Shown piece by piece: positions 43,319 to 52,253 of a DNA stretch of 64,000 nucleotides. A program made the translations under genes and the position numbers. The notes under the pieces are model-generated. The model was not told the origin of the DNA. It saw only the letters and a program-made list of their open reading frames with translations, and made no database searches. The first letter of the stretch is position 1. Each line of letters opens with the position of its first letter. This DNA comes from JAJPXC01 sp964628905 (GTDB lineage: Bacteria > Bacteroidota > Bacteroidia > Bacteroidales > Muribaculaceae), in the NCBI GenBank assembly GCA_964628905.1, contig CAZVNS010000004.1, forward strand, positions 18,468 to 82,467, written 5' to 3'.

Positions 43319-43353
43319 ACAGGCCATCACGCACCTTGCATGATGGCCTGTTT
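43319..43353 (+). terminator. Terminator after the WG-repeat gene
   Basis: Arms 43319-43329 and 43341-43351 pair over 11 bp (ACAGGCCATCA) and are followed by a T-rich stretch (TTTCATTTTAT). Confidence 0.85.
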
Positions 43354-43509
43354 CATTTTATAAAGATGCTTGCTCTTATTTGCTGTCGTCCTTCGAACCC
43401 GGCATATTTCCAAAGTAAATAGTTGGCGTTGACAAAAAAATTACGTTATTTTACACCCCCAATTCACAAACCCAGAATAATAACCAATCATTATAATAAC
43501 CAAATCAAG

Positions 43510-44250
43510 ATGCAAAAGTCACTTATTGCTGTATGCGCAGCTACGCTGATGGCCGTAGCAGGCACCGAGTCAGCCTCAGCCCAGTTCTTCAACCACCTTG
43601 GTGCCGGCGTGGGCGTCGGTACCAATGGTATCTCTATCGAAGCCGCAACCCCGGTTTTCTCACCCTGGATCAACCTTAGAGCCGGTGTCGACATCATGCC
43701 CGGCATCACATTCAACGCCGATGCCGATTATGAAGTCCCCGCCAATGGCCAGACATACGACGGCACCGTAGACCTTAAGGGTGACCTCGGACGCACCCAG
43801 GGCCACATCATTTTCGATGTCAACCCCATACCCATGGCCCGCTCATTCCACGTTAGCTTCGGCGCTTACTTCGCCGGCGACAAACTGCTAAAGATCAGCG
43901 GTCACTCCGACGAACTCGCTCAATATGCCGCCATGACCGGCCAGCAAGGCAACGTGGTCATCGGCGACTACTCAATACCCACTGACGGCAATGGCAACAT
44001 CAAGGGTGGGCTCAAAGTGAAGGGCTTCCGTCCATACATCGGGATCGGATTTGGCAACGCCCTCCCTGGCCATCTGTTGAACTTCGCCTTCGACTTAGGT
44101 GTTCAGTTTGAGGGTGAACCCGAGATTTACTCTGATCACGGCAAGGTGTCCAACGCCCTCCACGAGGATGACAACACCTACAACAAAATCCGCAAAGCTC
44201 TCAAGGTTTATCCCGTGCTCAACCTTCGACTCAACTTCAAGGCATTCTAA
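43510..44250 (+). CDS. Secreted, probably outer-membrane, protein
   Basis: This 246-residue protein starts MQKSLIAVCAATLMAVAG, a signal peptide with cleavage near SASAQF (residue 27). The mature region is Gly- and aromatic-rich with alternating patterns (GFRPYIGIGFGNALPGHLLNF) and ends KVYPVLNLRLNFKAF, as in small barrel proteins. The ATG at 43510 was chosen over an upstream TTG that adds non-signal sequence. rsgA follows after 9 bases. I do not recognise a specific family. Confidence 0.75.
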   Translation: MQKSLIAVCAATLMAVAGTESASAQFFNHLGAGVGVGTNGISIEAATPVFSPWINLRAGVDIMPGITFNADADYEVPANGQTYDGTVDLKGDLGRTQGHIIFDVNPIPMARSFHVSFGAYFAGDKLLKISGHSDELAQYAAMTGQQGNVVIGDYSIPTDGNGNIKGGLKVKGFRPYIGIGFGNALPGHLLNFAFDLGVQFEGEPEIYSDHGKVSNALHEDDNTYNKIRKALKVYPVLNLRLNFKAF

Positions 44251-44259
44251 GGATAGTAT

Positions 44260-45204
44260 ATGGAGAGCGGATTGGTAATAAAAAACACCGGCAGCTGGTA
44301 CGTGGTGCTCACCGACGACGGCCGCGAAGTACCCTGCAAAGTCAAGGGCAACTTCCGCCTCAAAGGTCAGCGCACCACCAATCCCGTGGCCGTGGGCGAC
44401 CGTGTGGAGATAGTTGCTAACCCCGACAACACCGGCCTTATCAAGGCCGTAGAGCCGCGGCGCAACTACATCATACGCCGTGCCAGTAACCTCTCCAAGG
44501 AGTCGCATATCATCGCGGCCAACCTCGACCAGGCCATGCTCATCGTCACCTTAGCGCATCCAACCACATCCACCACATTCATCGACCGATTTCTCGCCAC
44601 AGCCGAAGCCTATCAGGTGCCGGCCATCATAGCCATCAATAAGGTGGACCTGCTCGACGAACCCGACGACCGAGAGTTGCTCGAAGCCGTCACCCACCTC
44701 TACCGCTCGATAGGCTACACCGTGCTCCACGTGTCGGCCAAGTCGGGCCAGGGCATCGACGCACTCCGCGGTTGCCTATGCGACAAGGTGACCCTGCTGT
44801 CGGGCAACTCAGGCGTGGGCAAGACCACAATCATCAACGACCTGCTCCCCGGCCTCGACCTGCGCACAGCCGCCATATCCGACATCCACGACACCGGTAT
44901 GCACACCACCACATTCTCGGCCATGTTCCCCCTGCCTGAGGGTGGGTGGATCATCGACACCCCGGGCGTCAAGGGGTTTGGCACCATCGACTTCCAGCGT
45001 GAGGAGGTGGCGCACTTCTTCCCCGAGATCTTTGCCATAGGCCGCGAGTGCCGCTTCGGCAACTGCACCCACACCCATGAGCCCGGTTGCGCCGTGCTAC
45101 AGGCGCTCGACGAGCACCGCATCGCCGCGTCGCGCTACGCCAGCTACCTGAGCATCCTCGACGACACCGACACCACCCCAGACAAATACCGCAAACCCTT
45201 CTAA
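44260..45204 (+). CDS. rsgA: Small ribosomal subunit biogenesis GTPase RsgA
   Basis: This 314-residue circularly permuted GTPase has an OB-fold N-terminus (about 1-70), G4 AINKVDLL before G1 SGNSGVGKTTIINDLL, G3 DTPGVKGFG, and a C-terminal zinc module (CRFGNCTHTHEPGC). It checks late 30S assembly. It lies 9 bases after the outer-membrane protein gene and is followed by a strong terminator at 45224-45256. Confidence 0.97.
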   Translation: MESGLVIKNTGSWYVVLTDDGREVPCKVKGNFRLKGQRTTNPVAVGDRVEIVANPDNTGLIKAVEPRRNYIIRRASNLSKESHIIAANLDQAMLIVTLAHPTTSTTFIDRFLATAEAYQVPAIIAINKVDLLDEPDDRELLEAVTHLYRSIGYTVLHVSAKSGQGIDALRGCLCDKVTLLSGNSGVGKTTIINDLLPGLDLRTAAISDIHDTGMHTTTFSAMFPLPEGGWIIDTPGVKGFGTIDFQREEVAHFFPEIFAIGRECRFGNCTHTHEPGCAVLQALDEHRIAASRYASYLSILDDTDTTPDKYRKPF

Positions 45205-45223
45205 CCCCCAATAACCCATACAT

Positions 45224-45256
45224 AGGGCCGCACTTCAACGATGTGCGGCCCTTAAT
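45224..45256 (+). terminator. Terminator after rsgA
   Basis: Arms 45224-45233 and 45243-45252 pair over 10 bp (AGGGCCGCAC), loop 9 nt, followed by TTAATT. Confidence 0.85.
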
Positions 45257-45354
45257 TAGATGCCGCGCTTACCGTGCCCCGCCGTTGTGCGGCGGTGGTC
45301 TGCGGCGGTGGTGGCATAAAAAAGCAGTCGATGGGGTATCGACTGCCTTGGGGG

Positions 45355-45428
45355 TAGCGGGACCGAGAATTGAACTCGGGACCTCCGGGTTATGAATCCG
45401 ACGCTCTAACCAGCTGAGCTATCCCGCC
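45355..45428 (-). tRNA. tRNA-Met (CAT)
   Basis: A 74-nt cloverleaf on the minus strand: acceptor GGCGGGA/TCCCGCT with one G-U pair, D-arm AGCTCAGCTGGTTAGAGC, anticodon loop TTCATAA, T-loop TTCAATT. The first base pairs, so it is not the initiator type; elongator Met or the modified Ile(CAU) type cannot be told apart by anticodon alone. CCA is not encoded. A -7 box lies 19 nt upstream. Confidence 0.93.
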
Positions 45429-45446
45429 ATTACCGTTTTGCGAGTG

Positions 45447-45454
45447 CAAAGGTA
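45447..45454 (-). promoter_or_regulatory. -7 box for tRNA-Met
   Basis: The complement reads TACCTTTG; TTG at 45475-45477 on the same strand is 20 nt upstream as -33. Confidence 0.65.
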
Positions 45455-45500
45455 ATGCCAATTTTTGGTTTTAACAAGTATTTCGCCAAAAATTTCACAA

Positions 45501-45677
45501 CTATTTTTCGCCGCGCTTGCTTCGAGGCGCTTTGCAATGCTGCTTCACAGGACATTTGGCGCACGACTCCGAGCCGTCGGAAACGCACCCGTCATCGCCG
45601 CGACGGAGCATTTTGCGTAAGCCCACATACGCCGCAAGGGCTATTATAAACGCAACAGCTACCCACTGCCACCACAT
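45501..45677 (-). CDS. FeoB-associated-type Cys-rich membrane protein
   Basis: This 58-residue protein starts MWWQWVAVAFIIALAAYVGL (one helix), then a basic stretch and a Cys cluster (CVSDGSESCAKCPVKQHC), which fits the FeoB_associated family. I chose the ATG at 45677 because the longer TTG start overlaps the lon stop. feoB itself is not in the window, which is unusual for this family. It lies 12 bases after lon. Confidence 0.7.
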   Translation of the reverse strand: MWWQWVAVAFIIALAAYVGLRKMLRRGDDGCVSDGSESCAKCPVKQHCKAPRSKRGEK

Positions 45678-45688
45678 GTCGGACCGTG

Positions 45689-48088
45689 TCAAAACTTGAT
45701 GGGGTTGCTGACACTCTGGTCGGTGATCGCGTAGGCGAGCACCTCGTCGATTGTGTTAACGTAGTGGAATGTCAGGCCTTCGACATATCGGGGCTGGATG
45801 TCGTCGACGTCCTTGCGGTTGTCGGCCGAAAGCACTATGTCGGTGATGCCGGCACGCTTGGCTGCCAAGATCTTCTCCTTGATGCCCCCAACGGGTAGCA
45901 CTCGGCCGCGGAGCGTGATTTCGCCGGTCATGGCAAGACGCTCGCGCACCTTGCGCTGGGTCAAGGCCGACACTATCGATGTGACCATGGTGACGCCGGC
46001 CGAGGGTCCATCCTTGGGTATCGCCCCCTCAGGCACATGGATGTGGAGTTGATAGCGGTCGAAGATCGATTGGTCGATGCCGAGCTGCTCGGCATGCCCC
46101 TTGACGTATTGGAGGGCTATGATGGCCGACTCCTTCATCACGTCGCCGAGGTTGCCGGTGAGGGTGGGTTTGTCGCCTTTGCCGCGGGCAAGCGATGACT
46201 CGATGTAGAGTATCTCACCGCCGACCTGGGTCCAAGCCAATCCGGTGACCACTCCGGCGAAGTCGTTCCCCTCGTAGCGGTCGCGGCTGTAGACCGGAGC
46301 GCCCAACATGGGCTGAAGCATCTCAGGTGTGACGGTCTGGTCAATCTCCTTGCCTGACAGTTTGGCCAACAGCTGCTTGCGTATAATCTGCGAGATGCGC
46401 TTCTCGAGCTGACGTACGCCGCTCTCTGAGGTGTACTGTTCGACGAGGGCGAAAAGGGTCTCGTCGGGGAACTGCAGGCCCAGCCACTGGGTGTTGAGTT
46501 CCTTGTTTATGCGGGGCAGGAAGTGGCGGCGTGCTATTGCCACCTTCTCCTCGGGTAGGTATCCGGCAATGTCAATCACCTCCATACGGTCGAGCAGGGG
46601 CTGCTGCAGGGTCGACAGGGTGTTGGCGGTGGCAATGAAGAGCACGTTGGAGAGGTCGAAATCGACATCGACGTAATTATCGTGAAAATGGCAGTTTTGC
46701 TCCGGGTCGAGCACTTCGAGCAGGGCCGACGAGGGGTCGCCCTTGAAGTCGCGTCCGAGCTTGTCAACCTCGTCGAGCAGTATCACGGGGTTGGCAGTGC
46801 CGGCGCGCTTGATGGCGTCAGTGATACGGCCGGGCATAGCGCCGATGTAGGTACGGCGGTGCCCGCGGATTTCTGACTCATCGTTGACGCCACCGAGCGA
46901 CACTCGCTGATATTTGCGGCCGAGGGCGCGGGCTATCGACTGCCCCAACGAGGTCTTGCCCACGCCGGGAGGGCCCACGAGGCAGATTATGGGTGAGCGT
47001 CCCTCAGGATTGTTGATCATCACGGCCAACTGCTCAAGTATGCGCTCCTTCACCTTCTCAAGCCCATAGTGGTCATCCTCAAGCACCTGCGATGCCGCTG
47101 GCAGGTCAGACGACACCTCCGACAGCTTCCCCCAGGGGAGGTCGAGCAGTGTCTGAAGGTAGGTGAACTGCACCGAATAGTCGGGCGACTGGGGCGGGAT
47201 GCGGCGCAACTTCTCAATCTCCTTGCTGAATGTCTTTGCCACGTTCTCAGGGAGATTGGCTTCGGCGGCACGTTTTTTCAGGTCCTCTATATCGTCGTCC
47301 TCGCCATACAGCTCGGTGCGTATCTCCTCCATCTGCTGCTGCAGGAAGGCTGAGCGCTGCTTGTCGTCGAGAGAGTGCTTGGCGCGTGAGCGGAATTCGC
47401 GTGAGATGCGCACCATCTCCATGTTTTTGGCAAGTTCAGCCAACAGCTCCTCTCCGCGACGGCGCACATACCGCTCGGCCAGAAGCTCCATCTTCACCTT
47501 GGGGTGGATGGGGAGGGTGGATGCCATGATGTTGATCATGTCGCCGGGGTTGACGTCGTCTGATGTGTTGAACATCACCTCAGGACGGTTGTCTGTGGCC
47601 TTCATCAGCCGCTCAGCTTCGCTGTGTATCGACTGAGCAAGAACCTGAAACTCCTTGTTGTCGGCCTTAGGGGTTATCTCACTGACGGTCTTGACACTTG
47701 CGGTGAGATGACGTTTGCCCGTGACTTGCGAGAGTATCTTGAACTTATCGGTAGCCTGCACGAGTGCCATCTTGGTGTCGTCGGGCATCGTAATCACCTT
47801 AAGCACATGCGCATACGCTCCATATTTAAACAAATCGTTGATGCCGGGATTTTCAACGTCAGCATCCATCTGGCACACAACGCCGATCACCGTAGAGTCG
47901 CGCTCGGCTGTCTCAGCTATCTCGACTGCCGATGTTCGCCCGAGTGTAATCGGAAGCGATACGCCTGGGAATAGGACAAGGTTGCGGGTAGGCAGCAGCG
48001 TCAGGGCATCCATTGCCCAAACGCGCTCACCCTGAGGCACCTTATCTACTGAATTGATTGAAAAAAATCCTTGGGTTTCTATGCTCAT
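45689..48088 (-). CDS. lon: ATP-dependent protease Lon
   Basis: This 799-residue cytoplasmic protease has an N-terminal substrate domain (about 28-230), coiled coil, AAA+ module with GPPGVGKTSLGQ, and a protease domain with catalytic Ser in PKDGPSAGVTM and Lys in IKEKILAAKRAG. It degrades misfolded and regulatory proteins. A -7 box lies 62 nt upstream, back-to-back with the recX promoter. The FeoB-associated-type gene follows. Confidence 0.98.
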   Translation of the reverse strand: MSIETQGFFSINSVDKVPQGERVWAMDALTLLPTRNLVLFPGVSLPITLGRTSAVEIAETAERDSTVIGVVCQMDADVENPGINDLFKYGAYAHVLKVITMPDDTKMALVQATDKFKILSQVTGKRHLTASVKTVSEITPKADNKEFQVLAQSIHSEAERLMKATDNRPEVMFNTSDDVNPGDMINIMASTLPIHPKVKMELLAERYVRRRGEELLAELAKNMEMVRISREFRSRAKHSLDDKQRSAFLQQQMEEIRTELYGEDDDIEDLKKRAAEANLPENVAKTFSKEIEKLRRIPPQSPDYSVQFTYLQTLLDLPWGKLSEVSSDLPAASQVLEDDHYGLEKVKERILEQLAVMINNPEGRSPIICLVGPPGVGKTSLGQSIARALGRKYQRVSLGGVNDESEIRGHRRTYIGAMPGRITDAIKRAGTANPVILLDEVDKLGRDFKGDPSSALLEVLDPEQNCHFHDNYVDVDFDLSNVLFIATANTLSTLQQPLLDRMEVIDIAGYLPEEKVAIARRHFLPRINKELNTQWLGLQFPDETLFALVEQYTSESGVRQLEKRISQIIRKQLLAKLSGKEIDQTVTPEMLQPMLGAPVYSRDRYEGNDFAGVVTGLAWTQVGGEILYIESSLARGKGDKPTLTGNLGDVMKESAIIALQYVKGHAEQLGIDQSIFDRYQLHIHVPEGAIPKDGPSAGVTMVTSIVSALTQRKVRERLAMTGEITLRGRVLPVGGIKEKILAAKRAGITDIVLSADNRKDVDDIQPRYVEGLTFHYVNTIDEVLAYAITDQSVSNPIKF

Positions 48089-48149
48089 AGCGATTGAATT
48101 TCTTGAGTAGTACGTTACTTTTGGCCTTTCGTATTAGCAAAAGTTGTGC

Positions 48150-48157
48150 CAAAGTTA
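48150..48157 (-). promoter_or_regulatory. -7 box for lon
   Basis: The complement reads TAACTTTG. It is 45 nt from the recX -7 box, so the divergent promoters overlap. Confidence 0.5.
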
Positions 48158-48201
48158 CGCAAATATTCGCATACTGAGGCCGCCGACACACATATATTAA
48201 C

Positions 48202-48209
48202 TATCTTTG
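48202..48209 (+). promoter_or_regulatory. -7 box for recX
   Basis: TATCTTTG, 18 nt before the ATG at 48228; no clean -33. It excludes an upstream TTG start at 48207. Confidence 0.55.
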
Positions 48210-48227
48210 CAAAAATTCAAGCAACCG

Positions 48228-48707
48228 ATGCAACCACGACGCCCCATAACCATCGAAGCAGCGACGCTCAAGGCCGAAAGCCTGTGTGCCCGCGCCGAAT
48301 ACTCACAGTCGGAGATTTTCAAGCGATTAATAGGGTGGGGCGTGTCGCACCCCGACGCCCGAAAGATAGTGGAACGGCTTGTCGACGAAGGATTTATCGA
48401 CGACCATCGGTTTGCCATGGCCTATGCACGACAGCAAGCCGTATACGCCCGTTGGGGTCAGCGCAAGATAGCTATGGCGATGCGCCTGAAGGGTATCGAC
48501 CGCTACACTGTCGACGAAGCCCTGAGCAGCATCGAGGCTGAGGAATGGCGCAATTCAGCAATAGCATTAGCGCTACACAAAGCCAAAGCCTATGAGACAA
48601 TCGATTACGAGACCAAAGTGAAGATATACCGTCACCTGGCATCGCGCGGATTTGACTCCGCGACAATCAACGTCGCACTACGACACATTACCCTGCGCAA
48701 TGATTAG
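48228..48707 (+). CDS. recX: RecA regulator RecX
   Basis: This 159-residue all-helical protein has repeats typical of RecX (ARAEYSQSEIFKRLIGWGVS, IVERLVDEGFIDDHRFAMAY, WGQRKIAMAMRLKGI). RecX binds RecA filaments and limits recombination. recA is not in the window. The start overlaps nothing; its stop overlaps the comF start by 8 bases. Confidence 0.9.
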   Translation: MQPRRPITIEAATLKAESLCARAEYSQSEIFKRLIGWGVSHPDARKIVERLVDEGFIDDHRFAMAYARQQAVYARWGQRKIAMAMRLKGIDRYTVDEALSSIEAEEWRNSAIALALHKAKAYETIDYETKVKIYRHLASRGFDSATINVALRHITLRND

Positions 48708-49410
48708 CTGGATTAAACGATGGGGCGATGGGCTCGCTGACATGCTTTGGCCAAGGGTGTGCGCCGTATGCGGCCAGACCCTGGTCAGCGGGGAGCGCAC
48801 CATGTGCCTAAAATGCCAGATGGAGCTACCTGTCACTAACGTACATCGCGAAACCAACAACCCTATACACCTGCGCCTGGTTTCGTCAAACGTGCCCATC
48901 GACAAGGCCGCATCCTACTTCTATTACGCCCCCGAGTCGCCATACGCTCAGCTGCTTGTCAGCGCCAAGTACCACCGCCAACCCTGGCTCGACAAGGAGC
49001 TCGCCACCCATTTTGCCCATATACTCCAGGCCGAGGGATGGTTTGACGACATCGACGCAATTCTCCCCGTGCCGATGCATCCATGGAAGAAGTGGCGCCG
49101 AGGCTACAACCAGGCCGAAGTCATCGCCCATGCCATAGGGGCGGTAGCCGACATCCCAACACTCGACAACCTCATCTGCATACGCCGGCACGGAACGCAG
49201 ACCCGCTTGGGGCGACTCGAGCGCCTGCGCAACGCCTCCCACACCTACGCCGTTGAGTATCCTGGGGAACTCGACAACCTGCACCTGCTCGTGGTCGACG
49301 ACATCATCACCAGCGGAGCCACCATGCTCTCATGCTGCCAAGTCATCGTAGATGCCAATCCGTCGGCGCGTTTGTCAGTGCTCTCGCTCGGGCTCACCAA
49401 AGAGCGTTAA
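48700..49410 (+). CDS. ComF-family phosphoribosyltransferase
   Basis: This 236-residue protein has an N-terminal zinc ribbon (CAVCGQTLVSGERTMCLKC) and a PRTase domain with LPVPMHPWKKWRRGYNQAE and the PRPP loop VVDDIITSGATML. ComF-like proteins aid DNA uptake in some bacteria, but their role in Bacteroidetes is not proved. I chose the ATG at 48700, in the recX stop region, which gives MISWIKRWGDGLADML; the longer reading has no family support. Confidence 0.9.
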   Translation: MISWIKRWGDGLADMLWPRVCAVCGQTLVSGERTMCLKCQMELPVTNVHRETNNPIHLRLVSSNVPIDKAASYFYYAPESPYAQLLVSAKYHRQPWLDKELATHFAHILQAEGWFDDIDAILPVPMHPWKKWRRGYNQAEVIAHAIGAVADIPTLDNLICIRRHGTQTRLGRLERLRNASHTYAVEYPGELDNLHLLVVDDIITSGATMLSCCQVIVDANPSARLSVLSLGLTKER

Positions 49411-49461
49411 CTTTTTGTGACTTTTGGTCAACGATTAACCATAACATTGCTGAAAAATCGT

Positions 49462-49469
49462 TAACTTTG
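49462..49469 (+). promoter_or_regulatory. -7 box for yitT
   Basis: TAACTTTG, 22 nt before the ATG at 49492. No -33 at standard spacing. Confidence 0.5.
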
Positions 49470-49491
49470 CCAAAAAATTCTGACTCACGAC

Positions 49492-50409
49492 ATGACCATC
49501 AACTCTCACAAGCTATGGCTCGGTGCCCAGGACTACATAATGATAGTGCTCGGCATCTTCATCTATGCGTTTGGATTTACGGCATTTATTCTTCCGGAAA
49601 AAGTGGTGATTGGAGGCGTGACCGGTTTAGGCTCGCTCATCTACTTCACAACCGGCATCCCCGTGGCGATATCTCAGTACGCCCTCAACCTCATACTTAT
49701 AGCGATGGCCTACAGGATTGTGGGACGCCAGTTTGTGATACGCACCATCTTCGGGGCCACGGCAATCTCGCTGGCAATCGGTGTGATGCAACCACTGTTC
49801 AACGAGCCGCTGATACCCCAGCAGTCGTTTATGAACGTGATCATCGGCGGCATACTTTGCGGCGTGGGCGTTGGTATGGCCTTCACCCACAACGGCTCGA
49901 CCGGAGGCACAGATATCATCGCCGCAATGGTGGCCAAGGTGAGCAACGTGACCATCGGACGCACCATGCTCTACGTCGACATGATCATCATATCGTCGTC
50001 GTACCTCATCTTCCACCAGGTCGACAAGGTGGTCTACGGCTTCGTGGTGCTCTTCATGGTGGCCTGGGTCACCGACCAGATGATCAACACCAACCGCCAG
50101 GCCTGCCAGTTCATCATATTCTCACCTATGTGGGAGCGCATCGCCACCGCAATAAACAACGAAGCCCACCGCGGCTGTACTGTGCTCACCGGCATGGGCT
50201 GGTATAGCAAGCATGAGGTGAAAGTACTGCTGGTGATGTGCCGCAAGATAGAGTCGGTACGCATGTTCCGCATAATCAAGTCGATTGACAAAAACGCATT
50301 TGTAACTCAGGCCAACGTCAACGGAGTCTATGGCGAGGGATTTGACGAATACAAGATGAAGATGAAACCCGTCGACGAGGGTACTCATACAACCAACAAT
50401 GATGAATAA
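49492..50409 (+). CDS. YitT-family membrane protein with DUF2179 domain
   Basis: This 305-residue protein has about five helices (residues 10-200; VVIGGVTGLGSLIYF, ILCGVGVGMAFTHNGSTGGTDIIA) and a C-terminal DUF2179 domain (about 225-285; GCTVLTGMGWYSKHEVKVLLVMC). The family is widespread and of unknown function, possibly transport. It overlaps the next gene by 11 bases, so the two are coupled. Confidence 0.93.
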   Translation: MTINSHKLWLGAQDYIMIVLGIFIYAFGFTAFILPEKVVIGGVTGLGSLIYFTTGIPVAISQYALNLILIAMAYRIVGRQFVIRTIFGATAISLAIGVMQPLFNEPLIPQQSFMNVIIGGILCGVGVGMAFTHNGSTGGTDIIAAMVAKVSNVTIGRTMLYVDMIIISSSYLIFHQVDKVVYGFVVLFMVAWVTDQMINTNRQACQFIIFSPMWERIATAINNEAHRGCTVLTGMGWYSKHEVKVLLVMCRKIESVRMFRIIKSIDKNAFVTQANVNGVYGEGFDEYKMKMKPVDEGTHTTNNDE

Positions 50410-51151
50410 GCAACTAATAGCCATAGCAGTAGCGGTCAGTACCATAGCGAGTGTTAACGCACAACAACCGCTTCAGGCCAACAGCGACACCCACGACCGC
50501 GTGCTCGACATAGAGGTGCACGCCATAGGCGGTGTGAGCGCATCAACCCAAAACTACTCCCGCGCCATCGAGGGCTCCAACTATGTGGAGTCGGCACCCG
50601 GCGCATCCTTCGGAGCGGGCACACGAGTCGGATTTCCCCTCAATCACATGTTCTCCCTCACCACCGGACTCGACCTGCTGTGGAGCCACAACACCGCCAC
50701 ACTCACCATGGACCCGACCCCCACAGCCAACTCCACCCAATACATCTCTAACACCTACCTCTACGGCCAGCTTCCGATGGTGGCCACATTCCACTTCGCC
50801 ATGAATCAGTCGACCCAATGGTATGTTGACGGCGGCTGCTACTTCGCCACCGGAATTTGGGGCAAAGAGCGCACCCACATATTCACCACAACCACCAACC
50901 AGCTCAATCAGCTCGTCACCAAGCAGTACAGCTACAAGCGCAACTACTTCCGTGAGGATGATCCCCTGATAGCCTCGCACCATACCTTTGACTTCGGTTT
51001 GACCTTAGGCACAGGCCTCATCGTCAACCGCCGATGGCGCATAGGGCTCAACTTCACCTACGGACTCAAAAATTCAGCCAAAAACATCGGCCCACTCGAC
51101 GTCCACTACCATAACATGTGGTACACAGCATCGATAGGCTACATTATCTAA
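50399..51151 (+). CDS. Outer-membrane beta-barrel protein
   Basis: This 250-residue protein has a signal peptide (MMNKQLIAIAVAVSTIASVNA, cleavage near residue 21) and a barrel pattern of alternating residues ending WYTASIGYII. A second ATG three bases downstream is equally likely as start. It overlaps the yitT-type gene, and a similar barrel protein follows. Both are PorT/OmpW-like in general pattern, but no specific family is recognised. Confidence 0.8.
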   Translation: MMNKQLIAIAVAVSTIASVNAQQPLQANSDTHDRVLDIEVHAIGGVSASTQNYSRAIEGSNYVESAPGASFGAGTRVGFPLNHMFSLTTGLDLLWSHNTATLTMDPTPTANSTQYISNTYLYGQLPMVATFHFAMNQSTQWYVDGGCYFATGIWGKERTHIFTTTTNQLNQLVTKQYSYKRNYFREDDPLIASHHTFDFGLTLGTGLIVNRRWRIGLNFTYGLKNSAKNIGPLDVHYHNMWYTASIGYII

Positions 51152-51177
51152 CCCCCTCTTCTCTAACACGCATCACG

Positions 51178-51906
51178 ATGAAACGACTCCTCCTGGTCAT
51201 CACCACCGCACTCGCCGCAACGACAGCATCAGCCGGCATCCTCGACTCAGGCACTCCCGGCAAGCCCTTGAGCTTAGGCGTACGCCTTGGCATCAACACG
51301 TCCAACATGAGCAACAATTACACCTACGCCGCCCCCTCGTATCGCTGGACCTCAACCGACTGGGGTACAGGCTTCACCGCAGGCGTGGTGGCTGATATCA
51401 ACATCGTCAACTTCTTCTCACTGCAGCCCGGTTTCTACTTCCAGTCGCGCAACATGGACTACCGCTACGAGTTCGACACAGCTACCGCCACAGGCCAGGT
51501 GGTCTCGCTCGACCATATCGAGGCCGGTCACATCCGCTCATACAACTTCAACATCCCCGTCCTGCTGTCATTCCGCTTCAACCTCACTTCGCTCTTCCAA
51601 ATACGCGCCGAAGCCGGTCCTTACTTCCAATGGGGACTCGGCGGCAACGATAAGTACACCGTCTCGACCGTCAACATCCCCGATGAGAGCTTCAAACGCG
51701 ACATCTACGGCGACGACGGCTTCCTGCGCTCGTACGATTGGGGCTTCAAGATCGGGGGCGGACTCACACTGATGGGTCGCTACCACCTCTCTATCCACTA
51801 CGAGGCCGGATGCCGCAACATCTACAAGCAACCCGCCGACTTCCAGCACGACCTCTCAGGCAAGAACAAAGCGTGGGACGTGACTTTCGGCTACGACATA
51901 TTCTGA
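51178..51906 (+). CDS. PorT-like outer-membrane beta-barrel protein
   Basis: This 242-residue protein starts MKRLLLVITTALAATTASAG (signal peptide) and has a barrel pattern (LGVRLGINTSNMSNNYTY, VNFFSLQPGFYFQSRNMDYR, YHLSIHYEAGCRNIY) like the outer_membrane beta-barrel/PorT group of Bacteroidetes, ending VTFGYDIF with the aromatic C-terminal residue. The ATG at 51178 was chosen since the upstream extension lacks a signal peptide. It is the third gene of a yitT-barrel-barrel run. Confidence 0.85.
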   Translation: MKRLLLVITTALAATTASAGILDSGTPGKPLSLGVRLGINTSNMSNNYTYAAPSYRWTSTDWGTGFTAGVVADINIVNFFSLQPGFYFQSRNMDYRYEFDTATATGQVVSLDHIEAGHIRSYNFNIPVLLSFRFNLTSLFQIRAEAGPYFQWGLGGNDKYTVSTVNIPDESFKRDIYGDDGFLRSYDWGFKIGGGLTLMGRYHLSIHYEAGCRNIYKQPADFQHDLSGKNKAWDVTFGYDIF

Positions 51907-51915
51907 GAAAACGAT

Positions 51916-51946
51916 TTTGCATGGAGCGATAAAATCACTACCTTTG
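51916..51946 (+). promoter_or_regulatory. Promoter of tRNA-Arg
   Basis: TTTG at 51916-51919, 19 nt spacer, TACCTTTG at 51939-51946: a complete sigma-AB promoter and the best match in the window. Confidence 0.75.
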
Positions 51947-51992
51947 CGCCCGGAAAGCCGATGCCTTCGGCGTTGGAGGTCAACATAAGGTT

Positions 51993-52066
51993 GGTCCGGT
52001 AGCTCAGCTGGATAGAGCAACTGCCTTCTAAGCAGTCGGTCCCGCGTTCGAGTCGCGGCCGGATCA
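51993..52066 (+). tRNA. tRNA-Arg (TCT)
   Basis: A 74-nt cloverleaf: acceptor GGTCCGG/CCGGATC, D-arm GCTCAGCTGGATAGAGC, anticodon stem ACTGC/GCAGT with loop CTTCTAA (anticodon TCT), T-arm CCGCG/CGCGG. CCA is not encoded. Confidence 0.95.
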
Positions 52067-52082
52067 CACGATAAAACCTGCG

Positions 52083-52117
52083 AAGGCGACAGAGCAACAA
52101 TCTATCGCCTTTGTTTG
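52083..52117 (+). terminator. Terminator after tRNA-Arg
   Basis: Arms 52083-52089 (AAGGCGA) and 52105-52111 (TCGCCTT) pair, followed by TGTTTGTTT. Confidence 0.65.
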
Positions 52118-52191
52118 TTTCAATCATGAACTAAAATAGCACGACACAGCTCACCTTATCCATTACTGACCCCAAAGAAGCCACTTTTTCC

Positions 52192-52219
52192 TTGAAGTGA
52201 CAAAATTTACGTAACTTTG
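52192..52219 (+). promoter_or_regulatory. Promoter of the ProX-type gene
   Basis: TTG at 52192-52194, 17 nt spacer, TAACTTTG at 52212-52219, 34 nt before the ATG. Confidence 0.6.
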
Positions 52220-52253
52220 TCAGCCATAGTAACCACTTTGAAATAAAATAGAT

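Noticed and set aside
45087..45395. Open frame across the rsgA end and tRNA-Met
   Set aside because: It runs through the rsgA coding sequence, the rsgA terminator and a tRNA gene; there is no protein-like composition.
48207..48227. TTG start for recX giving a longer N-terminus
   Set aside because: It overlaps the -7 box at 48202-48209, so it would not be transcribed; the ATG at 48228 fits RecX.
49332..50207. Long open frame overlapping comF and yitT
   Set aside because: Its product is His/Arg-rich with no domain; the yitT frame covers the same DNA with clear membrane helices.
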